Shown here: piece after piece, positions 33,765 through 46,230 of the stretch
Numbering within the stretch: the first letter of the stretch is position 1
Layout of the letters: every line of letters starts with the position of its first letter
NCBI GenBank assembly: GCA_016748015.1
Contig: JAAOMT010000664.1
Span: 1,837,799 to 1,901,798 of the forward strand
DNA from: Geosiphon pyriformis
Taxonomy: Eukaryota > Glomeromycota > Glomeromycetes > Archaeosporales > Geosiphonaceae
Direction of reading: 5' to 3'
Length of the DNA stretch: 64,000 nt
Notes under the pieces: generated by a model
Told to the model about the DNA's origin: nothing
The model's input: the letters and a program-made list of their open reading frames with translations, nothing else
Databases searched by the model: none
Position numbers and translations under genes: made by a program

Positions 33765-33780
33765 TGGTGCTCTCTGTAAA
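33765..33780 (+). promoter_or_regulatory. Primer binding site of E2
   Basis: TGGTGCTCTCTGTAAA, two bases inside the 5' LTR. Confidence 0.75.
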
Positions 33781-33898
33781 GTATAATTCTACAAAAAACC
33801 AACACCAACAACCCCATCCAAAAGTGGCAGAATCAGAAAATGTCAGAGCAAACCATCTAGAATTCGTGAAATTCTTATTTTAACATTACTGTCAACAT

Positions 33899-36120
33899 TT
33901 GGAATTAATTTATAATCACATATTAGCAAAATTAGCTTTCAATTTTTATGTCAACAAAAGGATTGCCTATCTGTTGGGAACATTCATAAATATTGAATTA
34001 GTGAGAGAAACTTTTTACAATGAATTAATTCAAAACACCAGTCTACTTACAAATTATAATTTTGCATCCATCATCACTGAGATCAACAAAGAAATTAAAC
34101 ACTACACACAGCAAAGATACCCAATTACTTACACAAGTAAAGACAAAGAAAAACTACAAACATCAGCAGTAACACCTCAAAGGATACAACCACCCACTTG
34201 GAAGAAAACTAGAGTTGAGTCCCCAAACAACCCATCCTACCACTATACTCTTGGAAGTGTTATTAATATATTATCAACAGACATGTTCACATCAAACACA
34301 AAATCAGCATTTGGATGTTTTCCATTCCAAAGTAAACAAAAAAAAGAGGATCTACTAGGACCATATGGCAAGTATTTTGAAAGATTTAAATCTTAATCTC
34401 CTATACCATCAAGATTTCGATCACTGCCATCTTAACTGAATTTCAGAATCACAAGTCCTTGAAAAATTACTGAATTGGAAAAAAAACAAGAAGTAGAAAA
34501 GGAAGAAGAATCTGAGGATCACAAATTTACTTACCAAAACTCGATCCTAGAAAACCCAGAAAGTGAAACTCCAAACTTTCAAACCCAGCCAAATTTAGAC
34601 AATCAGGAAAATGACACTCCAAATATTCAAACACCACCAAATCAGAACAATCCAAACCCCGAAGTAATTAATCAATACTTACTTCCAGTTATCATCATTG
34701 ATCAACCACCCGTTGAACCAATTGGCCAGCCCATCCAACCACAGAACCAACAAAATCAACAACCGCCACCAGTACCGCCTCAACAACAACAACAACTTCT
34801 ACTACTACAGCAACAACAAATGGCTTACGTACCCATCACAAAACTTGACAAATTCAATGGTGAAAAAGACAATGCCCAAGTCTGATTAAATGATGTAGCC
34901 AAAGCCATTACAGCCAATAATTGGAATGATACTAGAGTGATGCAAGCAATCTTTTATTTTCTCCAGGATACTGCTAATGCATGGTATCAAAGTTTCATTG
35001 TCAAACTCCAAAATTTTAATGGATTCAAAACTGAATTTTTGTGGTACTTTAGCAATAATAATAGTATCAACAAATTAGCCAACACCTTTACAATGATCAG
35101 ACAAGAAGACACTGAAGCAGTCACTACCTACTTGGGACACTTCCATAGAAATCTATGCCAAATACAAGCCATCCAAGCTGACTATTTCACAGTGCCACAG
35201 ATTTTAAATCAATTTATTAAAGAATTGTGCAGTAGCATCCTACAACAAGTACGTTTAATACACCCAGTAGATCTTTCAACCACAGTCACATACACCAGAG
35301 ATTTTGAAACAGCTAAACTAGAAGCTAATTATGCTCAAGCTGTGAATCTAGCAATGAATGGATCATCTGAATTGGATTCCAAATTGAAGCAATTCAGTAA
35401 TTCAATTAATCAGAAATTAGAAGAATACTTAGCTGACAATCACACAATTTATTAATCTTCTCAATGACATAACAATCAGGGAAACACAAATCATTTCCAA
35501 AATCAGTCACGTCCATTGTTATCATCCAATCAGTCATGGCAGCCAAAGACATGCATCTGCCACAACTGTGCTAACCAAGGACACATCAAAGCCAACTGCC
35601 ATACTTATAGCAATCTACGATCAGGAAATCAATATAGAAACCCCAATTACTGGTTTCAGACTCTGAACCATCACCCAAATTAAGACCAATACCAATCCAC
35701 TTACCTGCCTATGATGCACCAACCAATTTATCAACCACCAGTTTATCAACTGCCACCACAAGCAATTTATTAGGTGCAGCCACAAGTAATATATCAACCA
35801 CAGCCACCAGCAATCTATCAAACACCCACCATTCAAACACTACCAGCAAACCCAGTTCAAATAACATCAGAAAACCTAAGATCAAAGATCACCCAAAACT
35901 GGAGATTAACAATGGTTGTACATCAACCAATCTTCAGCTCTTCCCACCAACAATCAGGATCTTGTCAGTGGAATTTGGGCACTGGTCCCACCCAAAACCC
36001 GAATTCCCAACACTATTTAAGCCTTTTAGTGACTCCAGAAAATGCCACCTCCAGCAATCAGGGAATTGAACAACAACAACCACCTACCAATAATATTCTA
36101 CCTGCTACAATCACTGAAAA
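33899..36120 (+). pseudogene. Gag of E2
   Basis: An N-terminal open part is 33899-34396. An acidic and Pro/Gln-rich part follows (34475-34885), then a retrotransposon Gag core (ITKLDKFNGEKDNAQV, stop, LNDVAKAITANNW; WYQSFIVKLQNFNGFKTEF; 34820-35455). The zinc knuckle CHNCANQGHIKANC lies at about 35560-35601. A Gln/Pro/Tyr-rich tail (YQPPVYQLPPQ) leads to the protease. The layout matches E1 gag. Confidence 0.82.
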
Positions 36121-36149
36121 TGAATCTTTGAATGCCATCTTTCCATTCG

Positions 36150-36600
36150 AACTTAAAGAACTGTCAAATGTGCCATTATTCAGTAGAGCTGCACTTAAAG
36201 AAAAACTGATTACTGCCATGTATATTGATGCCAGGATCGATGGCCACTCCATCAAATTAATCCTTGACAGTGGTTCAGCAGACAGCATCATCACATGACA
36301 ACTCATAGATTAATTAGGTTACCGAATTGATCATACTGTTAGTGCCAGGATTATTACCATAGATGGAGCCACCAAAACCCCAATTGGCAAAATTGATGAT
36401 TTTCCAATTGAAGTTAATGACATCATAGTATTCATCAAAGTTCTAGTGATAGAAGCCACTCAATATTAAGCTTTAGTTGATAATAACTGGCTATCCAAAA
36501 CCAACACCATGCTCGATTGGATGACTCAAGAATTAGTACTCAGCCAAAATGGTCAACACACGTGAGTACCAGCAACGTGTGGTCACTTCAAAGCTCTTTC
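36150..36600 (+). pseudogene. Aspartic protease domain of E2
   Basis: The active-site block LILDSGSADSIIT is near 36256-36296. TPIGKIDDFPIEV and QY-stop-ALVDNNWL follow. TAA at 36467-36469 occupies the same codon as in E1. Confidence 0.8.
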
Positions 36601-36811
36601 AAGAAAGGAACTATTGATAGAGCTAGAAGAGGAAAAAGAGAAACCTGTTTGGGAAGCATACCAAGTCTCGTGAGCAGACATCAACTACAACAAACTATTG
36701 CCAATACTTGTCTGGGACAATGACAACAATAATGAAAAGAAAAAGCAAAGAGAAAAACCTATCTGGAAAGCCACCATCGATGCTTGAACTGACAACAATG
36801 AAAGCAAACTA

Positions 36812-37500
36812 ATGCCAACCATAAACTGGAAGAAGAAAGGGAAAAGAAAGGAAGAGGAGTCACCTGAACCAACCACCAATACCCACCAAGTCACCAGTGG
36901 CTGGACAAGTTCGTACTCCATCGATGAGCCATTGCCACAACCACCATATGTCCCACTAAAATGCAAAGACTGTGGAAAGAAACTTTCTTCCATGGAAGTC
37001 TGGATTATGCCAGATGAAGACCACTGGATGCAAACCCATTATTACTGCAAGCTGTGCTATAGAAAACAATATGGCTATCCAAAATGACAAGGCAAGTGGA
37101 ACAACAAACCATGTCTCGCTTGTGGCAAACAATTATTCAATAAAGGAATATGGAATGACATTCCTGGTCAAGGAGAAACATGTGACACTTCATGTCAATA
37201 CACGATCCTCATCAGCAACTGGGTGAGTCGTGATATGCCCATCACAGTAGCATGGCACTGAGCTATATCCCACCTAGATGGCTATCCACACAACAAGGAC
37301 AAGATCTGGCAAATGGCCAATGCCAAAGTAGAAGGCGCTTTACCCAGTGAAATTCTGGAGATTAAGAATAACCCTCCAGAACCAACAGACATTGTTTTGG
37401 TTCTCAATTCAGACATCTTTATCAACTTAGAAAACAGCCCAGAAGAATTCTATGAACACTATCAGAATTTAACATCTACTCAAAAATAACAAGAGCAATA
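36812..37500 (+). pseudogene. Cys-rich zinc-ribbon-like segment of E2 pol
   Basis: Cysteine pairs in order: CKDCGKKLSSM, YYCKLCYRKQY, KPCLACGKQLFNKGIW, CDTSCQYTILISNWV. They match the E1 segment in order and spacing. Function unknown; zinc binding is inferred. Confidence 0.6.
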
Positions 37501-37501
37501 G

Positions 37502-38644
37502 TTGGAAGAAATAAACACTCGACTATGTGACCACTGTTTGATTCTATGTGACTTCCAATATTGTAATGAGTGTGACCTCATTTACAATCCACCACCACAC
37601 ATGATCTACACAATCCCAGAGGAAGAGAAACCAATCAGCAGCTGTGTATTAGAATTGGAATCAATTTTTAATTCCAATTCAAACTCCGACAATGATAACA
37701 ACAAAAACACCAGTTCCAGCTCTGTCCAATATGGCAAAAACAATAACAACGATTCCAACTCAGATTTAAACCCTGATCCAAACTATGAACAATATATTGC
37801 ACTTCTTGACCTCATCAAGAAACAGGAACTTAAATGGTTTAGTGATAATAATGAAGATATTATGCCAGAACACACACATGATACTGATGCCGGGTTTGAT
37901 CTAAGGTATTCAGGAAAAGAGGCCATCTAATTGAAACCATATTTACACACCTGCATTGATTTGAAAATAGCACTGAAAATTCTGACAACAACAATAATTC
38001 AATTAGCATCTAGGAATAGTCTAGCGAAAAGAGGGATAAATATCAGAGAGAGAATAATTGACATGGGATATGTAAGAAATATCATCACCATGCTACAAAA
38101 TGACTCAGAAAAGACCTATATCATAGAGCCAAACAAAAAAATAGTACAAGCAATCTTCCTGCCTCTGGTTAAAGTAGCTCAATTAGTATCAGTAAGAAAC
38201 AGAAAAAAACTAGAGATAACAGCAAGAGAGATATAAGGATTTGGATTCACAGGTAGAATAGATATACCAGTTAATATGGTGAAAGAAGAAATTATTGGCC
38301 AAGGAAAAATTATCTCAACTGGTCAAACAATTTCTATTCCACCATATAGCCAATACATGTTAGCAATAGAAAAGAGAGAGAAGGAGCAAGAACAGATTTT
38401 TGAAACAGAAACAACTCTTTGTGAATCAGAAGAAATTGGACTTATCAATCTGCACATATCAGCCAAAAGCCATAACTATATTAAAATTCCCATCTACAAC
38501 AACACTGGAAATATTGTAGAGATACCGGAAGGAACCACTCTCAGATATTTAACCACGGAAATTGAAGATCAAGCACCAAGCAGCATTCCAGATTTTCCAC
38601 AGCTTTGTGGATATGTGGACATTATATCACAAACTATCTATGGA
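37502..38644 (+). pseudogene. dUTPase and linker of E2 pol
   Basis: It opens with RLCDHCLILCDFQYCNECDL, the same Cys cluster as E1. The dUTPase motifs are recognisable but damaged: I TDAGFDLRYSG, II SRNSLAKRG, III ERIIDMGYVRN, IV NKKIVQAIFLPL, V REI-stop-GFGFTGR. Stops fall at 37928-37930 and 38234-38236. The conserved linker (38276-38644) includes IPEGTTLRYL and IPDFPQLCG, compared with IPEGTKKVQV and VPDFPEIIG in E1. Confidence 0.85.
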
Positions 38645-38739
38645 TAAAATGAATGTTATCTGTTACAGCCAGAACAATTGGAACAGATAAACATGGGAAA
38701 TCTAGATCCACTTTAACAGATGCAACTAAAGATGTTACT

Positions 38740-40072
38740 CAATAATTTCAATGACATCTTTGCTAGTGAAAATGAATTTGGCAGAATTAATATTATCCAG
38801 CATCAGATCAAGACTGAAGATGCAATGCCAATCAAACAGTGAGCATATAGAGTACCACCAGCCAGCCATAAAATCATCTGTCAAGAGATCAACCAAATGC
38901 TTGACAACAGATTAATTCAGCCATCAATGAGCCTATAATTGTCATCAATAGTACTCATCTATAAGAAGAATGAAAAAATCCAATTTTGTGTAGACTACAG
39001 AAAACTCAATAGTGTAACTTGTGGAGACAGCTATCCAACTCCATGAATACAAAAACTATTCGATGCTTTTGGTAGAAACAAATGGTTCTTAACATTAGAT
39101 TTAGATAGTAGTTACTGGCAAATAGCCATGGATCCAGCTGACAAAGAAAAAATGGCATTCACTATAAGAGAGAGAAACTTTGAGTTTGAAGTTATGCTAT
39201 TTGGCTTAACCAATGCTCCAGCTATATTTCAATGACTAATAGAAATCATGTACACTGGCTTATTGTAGAAATCAGTAGTTATATACTTAGATAACACCAA
39301 TGTGTTCTCAAAAACATTTGATGATCATCTACATTATTTCCAACAAGTGTTTGAAAAACTATGACAAGCAGAATTAAAATTGAATGCAACAAAATGTTTT
39401 TTTGGCAAAACAGAACTAAAATTCTTGGAACACATAGTTAGCAAAGATGGCATAAAAACAGATCCAGAGAAAATAAAGATAGTAAAGAACTTTCCAATAC
39501 CAACCAATGTAACCAAGCTGAAATCATTCTTGGGATTCGCAAGCTATTATAGACACTTCATAAAGAACTTTTCAAAGATAGCACAACCACTCAATAATCT
39601 TTAAACCAAAAATGCAAAGTATGAATGGACTGAAACCCAGCAAGAAGCATTTGACATCTTAAGAAAAAAGCTTATTCAAGCTCCAGTATTGATCTATCCA
39701 GATCATAGTAAACCATTCATTATCACCACTGATACATCAGATCAAACATTGGGAGCAGTACTATCTCAAAGAGGATTGGATAAAAGAGAACATCCAGTCA
39801 CATATGTCAGTTGAGGTTTGACTCTAGCCAAAAAAAACTATGGAACACCAGAATTAAAACATCTAGCAATCTATTAGACAGTCATGAAATGGAAAGAATA
39901 CTTGAGCCAGAAGTTTAAAGTATACACAGATCACAAAGGATTAACATCACTCCAAAAACAAAAATTTGGAGATGGAAAACAGTCAAGATGGAAAATAGTA
40001 CTCGCACTATATACTTATACCATACATTATAAAAAGAGAAAAGACAATAAAAATGCTGACGGTTTGTCATGA
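38740..40072 (+). pseudogene. RT and RNase H of E2
   Basis: RT blocks are QPSMS, FCVDYRKLNSVT, TLDLDSSYWQIAMD and VIYLDNTNVFS (about 39280-39303, with Asn for the second catalytic Asp), then FLEHIVSKDGIKT. The RNase H has TTDTSDQTLGAVLSQ, then FKVYTDHKGLTSLQKQKF and KNADGLS. Numerous stops make it non-functional. Confidence 0.87.
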
Positions 40073-40299
40073 ATGAGACAAATCTAAGAACATTTCGAAC
40101 CCAAAAATATAACAAAATCAGAACAACACCAACAAAAAGTATAACAAAAAATGAACATACAAAAATATCAACAACTGCAATATTATATAAACACTCAACA
40201 GTTCAAGGAGAATTTATCTCAAACGGAACAAAAGAGTATCAAACAACAATCAAAATACTTTATCACTCACCAAAATATACTTTATTGGAAAAATAGAAA

Positions 40300-41520
40300 A
40301 GATCTAGGACAACCAACCAGAATAATTACAGAACCAGAAAAAAAGACAATATTATTCAACATGCACTCAAATCCAACAGCAGAACACTTTCACAAAGAAG
40401 TAACCATAAAAAAAACCAGAAAAAGATACTATTGGCCATTGATGTATCCAGACATCATCTAATATGTGCGAAATTGTGATGCTTGTTAAAGAAGAAGAGG
40501 AACAAGACCCAGCAAACCATTGAGACCAATCAAAGTGGGACAACTATTTGACCACATTGGAATTGATTTAGTTAGACCATTGATAATTACCAGTAGAGAC
40601 AACAGATATATTGCAATAGCCATGGACTATCTTATTAAATGGCCAGAAGCCAAAGCAATTCAAAGAGCAGATGCAGAATCCGTTGTCAAATTTGTCCATC
40701 AAGATCTGATTTGTCAACATGAATGTCTAAAAAAACTATTATTAGACCAAGGAACCCATTTTGTAAATAGAACATTAGCAGAACTAAGCCAAAAATTCGG
40801 ACTTAAGAAACCACTATCATCACCATACCATCCATAAACCAATGGATTAGTTGAAAGATTTAATAGAACATTGTGTAAAGCAATAGTGAAACTCAGCCAA
40901 AAAAACCAGGATGAATGAGATTTGTTCATATCATCAGTATTATTTGTTTATTGGACAATAAAGCAAGACACCACACAAGCAACACCATTTAAATTGATAT
41001 ATGGTAGAACAGCAATATTACCAGTTAAGATAGAGGTTAACACATATCCAACTGAACCAATAACAGAAAAGAATTTTCAAGAGACATTGTTAAGAAGAAC
41101 ATATGACTTAATAGAAACATTGGAAAACAAATGAAAAAGAACAGCTAATAACATACAAAAGTCACAAGAGAAACAGAAAGAAAGACATGATAATTAACTA
41201 CTAGACAAACCAGTTGAATTCAAGATTGGAGACAAAGTACTCTTACATTATACCAAAACAGAAAAACAATAGAGTGAAAAATTCGACCCCAAATAAGATG
41301 GACCATTTCACATAGAAGAAATTCTAGGGAATGGAGCTTACAAATTAAGACTGGATAACAAAATCTTAACCAAAGCAGCACATAGAGATCGACTGAAACC
41401 ATACCACAACATCACACTACCATCCACCAGTAATGTTCCACAATTAGGAGTACAGAAGATACTAGTCCAACCAGAAAAGATTCCATGAGATCTGGAATTA
41501 ATCATTATCATTGACAAAAA
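40300..41520 (+). pseudogene. Integrase of E2
   Basis: The HHCC zinc domain is HSNPTAEHFHK then NCDAC. The D,D,E core is GIDLVRPL, LLLDQGTHFVN and NGLVERFNRTL. The C-terminal FKIGDKVLLHYTKTEKQ block ends near 41520. It aligns throughout with E1b. Confidence 0.87.
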
Positions 41521-41641
41521 CATGTTAATTAATCCATCAAAAAAATATATAAAAACATAGTAGATGTGACAAGAAATATCAGAAAAATGGAAATTACAAA
41601 CAACATCCACTTACTAGCACAACAACTCTCAACACCAAGAA

Positions 41642-42205
41642 ATGGAAATTACAATTAATCAACAAACCATCTAATATCAAGACACTAGAAAAACATTGCC
41701 ACATAAAACACAGAAGAAAACAGAAAATACCATTGACAAAATCATAGTGAAAGTAAAATTAGTAATAAAAGAGTCGACAAAAGAGTTGCTATATCAAGAG
41801 TTGACTAAAGAAACTTGGAATTGGTGGATACAACAATTTCCAAGAAACTATTGTTATTTTTACTTGGGATAACATGTGAATATCCAGAATCTATATATGG
41901 ATAAAACAAAATGATTATTCAACACCAGAATATTACAACAATTAGAACATTTTGTGGGAAAGAACAACTTATTCACACAGGCCCGAGCCATATACCGAAT
42001 ACACACAGCATTTCAGGATCAACCAGAAATCTTACTCAACAAAGCAATAGACATGGTTACCAATAATCAATTAGAAAAGATCACCAACACTCAATTTGAA
42101 AAATTACAGACTCAAATAACACAAGTAATTCTCGAAAATGAAATTCAGGAAATACTTCAAGAAGGGGAATTAACAGAATTAGATTTCAATGGAGCTCAAT
42201 ATTAA
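41642..42205 (+). pseudogene. ORF3 of E2, after integrase (unknown function)
   Basis: 188 codons from ATG (MEITINQQT) to a TAA that adjoins the polypurine tract, with a few stops. The C-terminal 83 residues (41954-42205) are open. They align with E1b ORF3 (PEILLNKAIDMVTNNQLEKI against PNVLLNGFMKIITVNSIERI). No domain is recognised. Confidence 0.5.
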
Positions 42206-42218
42206 AAGAAGGGAATAA
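42206..42218 (+). promoter_or_regulatory. Polypurine tract of E2
   Basis: AAGAAGGGAATAA stands directly before the 3' LTR. Confidence 0.72.
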
Positions 42219-43081
42219 TGTTACTCATAAAAATATAGAGAATATATATTAGCATAGTTATTAGCTAATCAGAAGTAGACGTAATAAAATGTGGAATTCC
42301 AGGATTCCTCTCAGGAATTGCAGGATTCCAGGAATTACAGGATTCTCATGAGGAATTGCAGGATTCCAGAATTTCAGGATTCCTCTCAAAGGAATTGTAA
42401 GATTCCAGGAATTCCAGGATTCCTGTTGTGAAAAATTAAGAAATTGAGAAATCTCAATTATGTATATATAGCAGTAATATTAGAAGCTGAAAAAGGCAGA
42501 CCTTCAAGTTTAGATTTCATCTAGACAACCTTCCAAACACAATAAATAACTATTTGGTATCTCAAACCTAATTTCACTATCAACACTCCATGTTGATAGT
42601 AATTGATACTTAAACACACTGGAACAATAACTCTTGATCACAGCTATTGACAAGATACTGACTTGCAAAATTACCTTGGCTTATTTATGATTTTTTTTTA
42701 TTTCTTTTCTTTATTTTATTTTGATTTTATTGTTGTGCACTAATTGATTGAATAAAGCGCTGGATTACTGACATCAAGAATTGCCTGGTAAAAGACCCCT
42801 GTGAGAGAGTAGGATATATACAGAAGATACAGAATACTTACCAGAAAATTGCCAGTCATCACGCCAAGAGAAAAATTGACAGAATTGTGATTCTGGGAAG
42901 CTACAGATAAAACAACTATTGAATCTCTGTCTATTATATAAAAAACTCAACCCGAAACCTTTAGATACAAAACCTTCAGATACAAAACCTTCTGATTAAT
43001 AACATCAATGCAAATAACTTTTAGCATCAAGTTACAGGTTTGTTATTTGATTCAACACCCCAAATAATCACTCATAACATC
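42219..43081 (+). repeat. 3' LTR of E2
   Basis: Starts TGTTACTCATAA and ends CATAACA. It aligns with 32917-33762 with many substitutions and an extra TACAAAACCTTCAGA repeat near 42965-42990, so the two LTRs have diverged since insertion. Confidence 0.9.
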
Positions 43082-46000
43082 ATGTTTAATTTTGAGTACA
43101 GTTTTAACACTATAAAAAAAAACATAAGTTTTAATGATATTTAAGTTTTATAAATAGAATAGAATTTTGACAAATATTTAACTTATTGCTCTGATTAAAA
43201 TTTTTTTCAAAGATTCTATCAAATCGGATTTTAGTTATTTGCAGCAGATTTAGTGTTTTTTATAAAAATAATTTTTCTGTCTTAAAAAGTACTTTAACAC
43301 AGTTTTTAATTTTTGCTGTTGTTTTAGTGATCAAAGATACTCTGAAAAAAACAGAAAGGTTTAATTGGTTTTGTAAAACATGTATAAAACATATAATTCT
43401 GTTTATTAGTATTATTTAAGAACTAGTTTTTGACATATTAAAATATGTAAAAAGTTTATTAGTTTTTTTGGCAGTATTCATAAAGATAAGATAACCAGAA
43501 TTATAACAGACTTTGGTCTTATAAATAAATATTTTGTACATGATAGACTGGATTAGAATAAGATATTTTTTCTTTTTTTTTGGAGAATTTTCTATGATTC
43601 TTTTTTGTGTAAGATTAAAAAACACAAATATTTGTGTGGATATTTAATTGATACCAAATTTGTGACCAAAACAGACAAAATAAAAGCCAAAAGAAAAAAA
43701 TTTTTTTTTCTTGTAGCCAGTGTTTTTGTCAATAATATTATCTGAATTGAAAATAACTAGGCTTTTATACAATATATTTTGAATATTACTAGTAAATTTT
43801 TTTTATTTAATAATATCTTAATTAACAATAATAAAACAGTTGCTATTTTCATTAATTAAAGAGTTAAAAATGTCTTTTTAAGAATTAATAAATTGCCAAT
43901 TTTAATTGTTAAAAGTGGTGTATTATACATATATTTGAAATTTTTTTGTCAACAAATGATTTGTTCAAACCCAGTTTAATCAAGACTTATTCTAATATTA
44001 AGTTTTTTTTAAATATAGTATTAAAGAAAGCTATCATAGATAAGCAATTTTTTTATCTGGTTTTAACTGTTTTATAATCTATAATTGAATATTAATTACA
44101 GTTTAGTTTTGTTTTTCCTAGAACATATTACTACTAAGATATTATAATTAGAAAAAATTTCAAGTTAAAAGCTGGTTTGTCTCAAAACTTCCCTAGTAAA
44201 ACACTATATTATCTTTTTTTATATAATCTAAAGACATTTAAACAAATTCAGGCTAAAGAGAAAGTTGTTTTAACTATTGCTTTTGTGAATGCTACTGGTA
44301 TTTTTGGTTGGTTTTTTGATTACAGATTTTAAGCTAAACTTTTTTGAATTTCTTATAGTATTCAGTTAAATTGCAAGTCAACTTTTTTAACAATTTTTTG
44401 GCTGGAGTAATACATATTTTTTTGGACAATAATTTATCATTAAAAAATAATTTGTTTTGTGTATTTTTTAATCTTAGCAAGTTTTTTATGTTAATTGTCT
44501 TAGAAGCTTCAATATACTTTAATAAAATTAGTTCTTTGAAGAAATTTGGTATGGCTTTTTGTAATAAGCTTTGAGATAAACAGAGCAAAATTATGAATTA
44601 GAAAACTTTTTGTTACTAAAAGAGACTGGATTCTAAAGAACTGTGTCTTTTTGATTTGTTTTAACATTAAAGTTTTTACATAATTCTAATCTTGTGTTGG
44701 TATCTTCTAGTGTAATCTCTGAATTAACAGATATTAGTGTTTTGTTAACAAATGAATTTTCAACTTTAAGAGAACACTTACATAAAATCTGATTAAATTT
44801 AGTTAATGTGTACACTAATAAATTTTTAAAGAATTTGGATTTTGTTGCTATTGTAAATAAGACTGCTGCTTATTTTTCTAAGGTAGATTTAAAGTTTGAA
44901 ATCAGAATTAATGAGTTGTTGTCTTCAACACTAACCAAATTACAAACCATTGCTCTTTTTTTGAAATGCATGTTTTTTTTTTGTGCTATAGTTGTGTACT
45001 CAAATAGCCAAACTGTTATAGATGTATATATATTAGAATTGGAGTTTTTAAGTTCTGATTTTCATAATTGCTGTTGAATAGAAAGGAAACATATTGCAAA
45101 CTTGATTAGAGATAAAAATTTTTTAGTAATTTAATCAAAAATTAAAGGACATTTAAAAATTTTAGACAATATTTATGCTGATGTTTTAGCAAATAAGACT
45201 GTATATTCATCTTTATTGCTATTCAACAATATATATAAATGCTTTATTAAAACTAATAGTTTAGCAGTTTCTAATAATATTTGTTATTTTGTTCATAATA
45301 TTTATATATTAGTAAATTGTATTCATTAAGAAACTGAGCCTAATTCTAAAATAATTAAGAGTTTTTTGATTTATAAGATTAATTGGATTTGTACTGTTAT
45401 AATTTGGCATTCAAATACACATATGCTTTCAAGTTTTATGAGTAAAATTTTAGCTAATTTGCACACATATTTTATAAAGACAGTTTATAGAAAATTGCTT
45501 ATTATGATCAGAAAGAAATTTTATAACAAAAATTATTTGGGTGTTTTGTATTTACAATATAGAGAAATTAAGTTTTTTGATTACATATTTACATATTTAC
45601 AAGAGACTGACTTTTACAGAAAAATAATTTTTAACCAAGTTTTGGTTTGAAAATTCTTGATAAGACTTTATGCTTTGTTATTTTTTGTAATAATGAAATT
45701 ACTTTTAATATGTTTGTTAAATATTAGATTGTACATGTTTTTTTACAAGAGGTTTATTCTTAAAAATTGGTATAGTAAAGCAATATAAATGTTTAATAAT
45801 TATAAGAAAACTGTTTGTATATTAGTTAATTTTGTACATGGATTAAATAAATATTATTATTTTGTTTTATAAAAGTTTAAGTCTAAACACAGAGCTAACA
45901 TAAAAAGACATAGGTTAATTGATAATAATAGAGTAATATATAATGTTTTTTATATTTTAGAAACAGAATTGTTAAATAAAGTAGTTAAATTAATTAGTAT

Positions 46001-46230
46001 TGATGAGTTTTTTGTATTAGTTTTGGTTTTTATAAGTTTTGTTTGTTCTTTTTGGGTCTGAGTGAGAAGATTTCTGTTTACATAAATATATAGTGTTGTC
46101 TTAATCAGTTCAAATAACTGATTATATATAGAAAAAACATGAATTATATCTAATTAAAATTTTTAGTTTTGGTTCTGTATAATAAAAAGTGATTAGACTG
46201 TATTTATTAAAATAATAATAATAAAAAATG
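43082..46230 (+). pseudogene. LINE D, fragment 3 (RT, RNase H, C-terminus, 3' end)
   Basis: RT pieces include FFGSIHKDKITRIITDFGLI and VHDRLD, then VFVNNII where the catalytic FVDD stood. RNase H is at 44808-45077 (TLTKLQTIALFLKCMFFFCA). The C-terminal part at 45366-45650 (SSFMSKILANLHTYFIKTVY) and the hairpin AATCAGTT/AACTGATT (46103-46123) mark the 3' end. Every part aligns with LINE C and LINE B. Confidence 0.82.
46103..46123 (+). other. 3' UTR hairpin of LINE D
   Basis: Arms AATCAGTT and AACTGATT pair perfectly around a five-base loop. This is the counterpart of the LINE A and LINE B hairpins with different bases but kept pairing. Confidence 0.6.

Larger units (their letters stand above)
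32917..43081 (+). mobile_element. Ty3/gypsy element E2 (full length, decayed, dUTPase-bearing)
   Basis: Two LTRs (32917-33762 and 42219-43081) and a 4-bp duplication TCAT (32913-32916 and 43082-43085). Internally: PBS, gag with CCHC, protease, Cys-rich segment, dUTPase, RT, RNase H, integrase, ORF3 and polypurine tract. Every domain is present, but dozens of stops and a YLDD to YLDN change make it inactive. It shares the E1/E1b gene order with strongly diverged sequence, so conserved blocks between them point to past selection. Confidence 0.92.

Noticed and set aside
41642-42205. ORF3 as an envelope gene
   Set aside because: It has no signal peptide, no membrane helix and no Cys pattern of envelope proteins. 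Position alone is not enough.
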